In this document: piece by piece, positions 63,766-64,000 of the stretch
How the letters are laid out: each line of letters opens with the position of its first letter
How positions within the stretch are numbered: the stretch's first letter is position 1
Assembly: GCA_014804485.1 (NCBI GenBank)
Contig: JAAUZT010000013.1
Span: 57,661-121,660, forward strand
DNA from: Lachnospiraceae bacterium
GTDB taxonomy: Bacteria; Bacillota; Clostridia; Lachnospirales; Lachnospiraceae
Direction of reading: 5' to 3'
Length of the DNA stretch: 64,000 bases
Program-made: the position numbers and the translations under genes
The notes under the pieces: generated by a model
The model's database searches: none
What the model was told of the DNA's origin: nothing
Seen by the model: only the letters and a program-made list of their open reading frames with translations

Positions 63766-63817
63766 TGCCTCACCTCCTACTAATTTTTAAAATTTTATTC
63801 TCTTGTAATATTTTCTA

Positions 63818-63907
63818 AGTATAGAATATCATCAAATTCATTCAAAATCAATCAAATTAATTCACAAAATAGATGAATGATTTTGGTTGAATTTGCACAA
63901 TTCAACC
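63818..63907 (-). promoter_or_regulatory. Fructose-operon promoter with repeated operator-like sites
   Basis: Minus-strand TTGAAT (63845-63840), 16 bases and TATACT (63823-63818) form a plausible promoter about 50 bases before fruK. Upstream and overlapping lie repeats of the ATTCA/TCAAAATCA type: TTCATTCAAAATCA near 63838-63850, its inverted relative TGAATGATTTTGGTTGAA near 63874-63891, and the clean palindrome GGTTGAATT-TGCAC-AATTCAACC at 63885-63907. These are likely DeoR-type repressor sites. The last 93 bases of the window show nothing else I can name. Confidence 0.65.
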
Positions 63908-64000
63908 ATTTATTGAATTTAACGCCATATTTCTCTATTCCGGTTATTGTGCATGAAAGATATGCAGAATTATACTATAGAAGCGGTATGTGTATAAAAC

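Overview
The window is chromosomal DNA from a spore-forming, low-GC Firmicute of class Clostridia, most likely a Lachnospiraceae member; I cannot name a genus. Support comes from the origin block (rpmH, rnpA, yidC, khpB, mnmE, mnmG, rsmG on one side; dnaA, dnaN, S4 protein, recF, gyrB, gyrA on the other), the sporulation block (yabP, yabQ, divIC, spoIIE-like, tilS, hpt), a CotS-like protein, and families common in this group such as DUF3881. The replication origin lies at about 39.5-41.9 kb. DnaA boxes sit on both sides of dnaA, and most genes point away from the origin.

Layout. 0-5.4 kb: hpt (cut by the window edge), tilS, a short spoIIE-like phosphatase gene, divIC, yabQ, yabP, rqcP and hup, all on the minus strand. 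5.4-12.9 kb: mazG, a PEGA-domain lipoprotein, a CotS-like kinase-fold protein, cca, a small unknown gene and a family 3 glycoside hydrolase. 13-18.1 kb: tRNA-Pro(CGG), a CPA2-type antiporter, thioredoxin, trmB, a D,D-carboxypeptidase, a DEDDh exonuclease and tRNA-Arg(CCT). 18.2-24.4 kb: DUF3881, serS, an HD-GYP-like protein, DUF4446, parB and parA, followed by a parS cluster and a long imperfect palindrome. 24.4-30.6 kb is accessory: a HAD hydrolase with a DegS/DegU-like two-component pair, an acetyltransferase gene bracketed by inverted repeats, an alpha/beta hydrolase and a B12-binding radical SAM protein. 30.7-39.5 kb: the rsmG-mnmG-mnmE-khpB-yidC-yidD-rnpA-rpmH block, interrupted by a very AT-rich reversed gene of unknown function.

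Right of the origin, dnaA through gyrA runs on the plus strand. It is followed by a metallophosphoesterase, a membrane-anchored XRE regulator, a Cys-rich unknown protein, a flavin reductase-rubredoxin fusion, MATE and MFS transporters, and a DUF4173/HTH/DUF2975 membrane-protein cluster. The window ends with a self-contained fructose phosphotransferase operon, fruK-fruA-ptsH-ptsI-repressor. It carries its own enzyme I and HPr, and its promoter sits among repeated operator-like sequences.

Most of the window is ordinary origin-proximal housekeeping. The most interesting signals are: an operon-encoded HPr with Ala at position 46, where the regulatory Ser is normally found; a spoIIE-position phosphatase without its membrane domain but with its own strong ribosome site; a roughly 610 bp inverted-repeat-bounded acetyltransferase cassette; a family of dispersed palindromes, one copy lying between the origin boxes and dnaA; a perfect 23-bp inverted repeat between gyrB and gyrA; and the reversed AT-rich gene inside the mnmG-rsmG pair. 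I saw no CRISPR array, prophage, transposase or rRNA gene. Base composition is visibly more AT-rich from about 24 kb through the origin than at either end.
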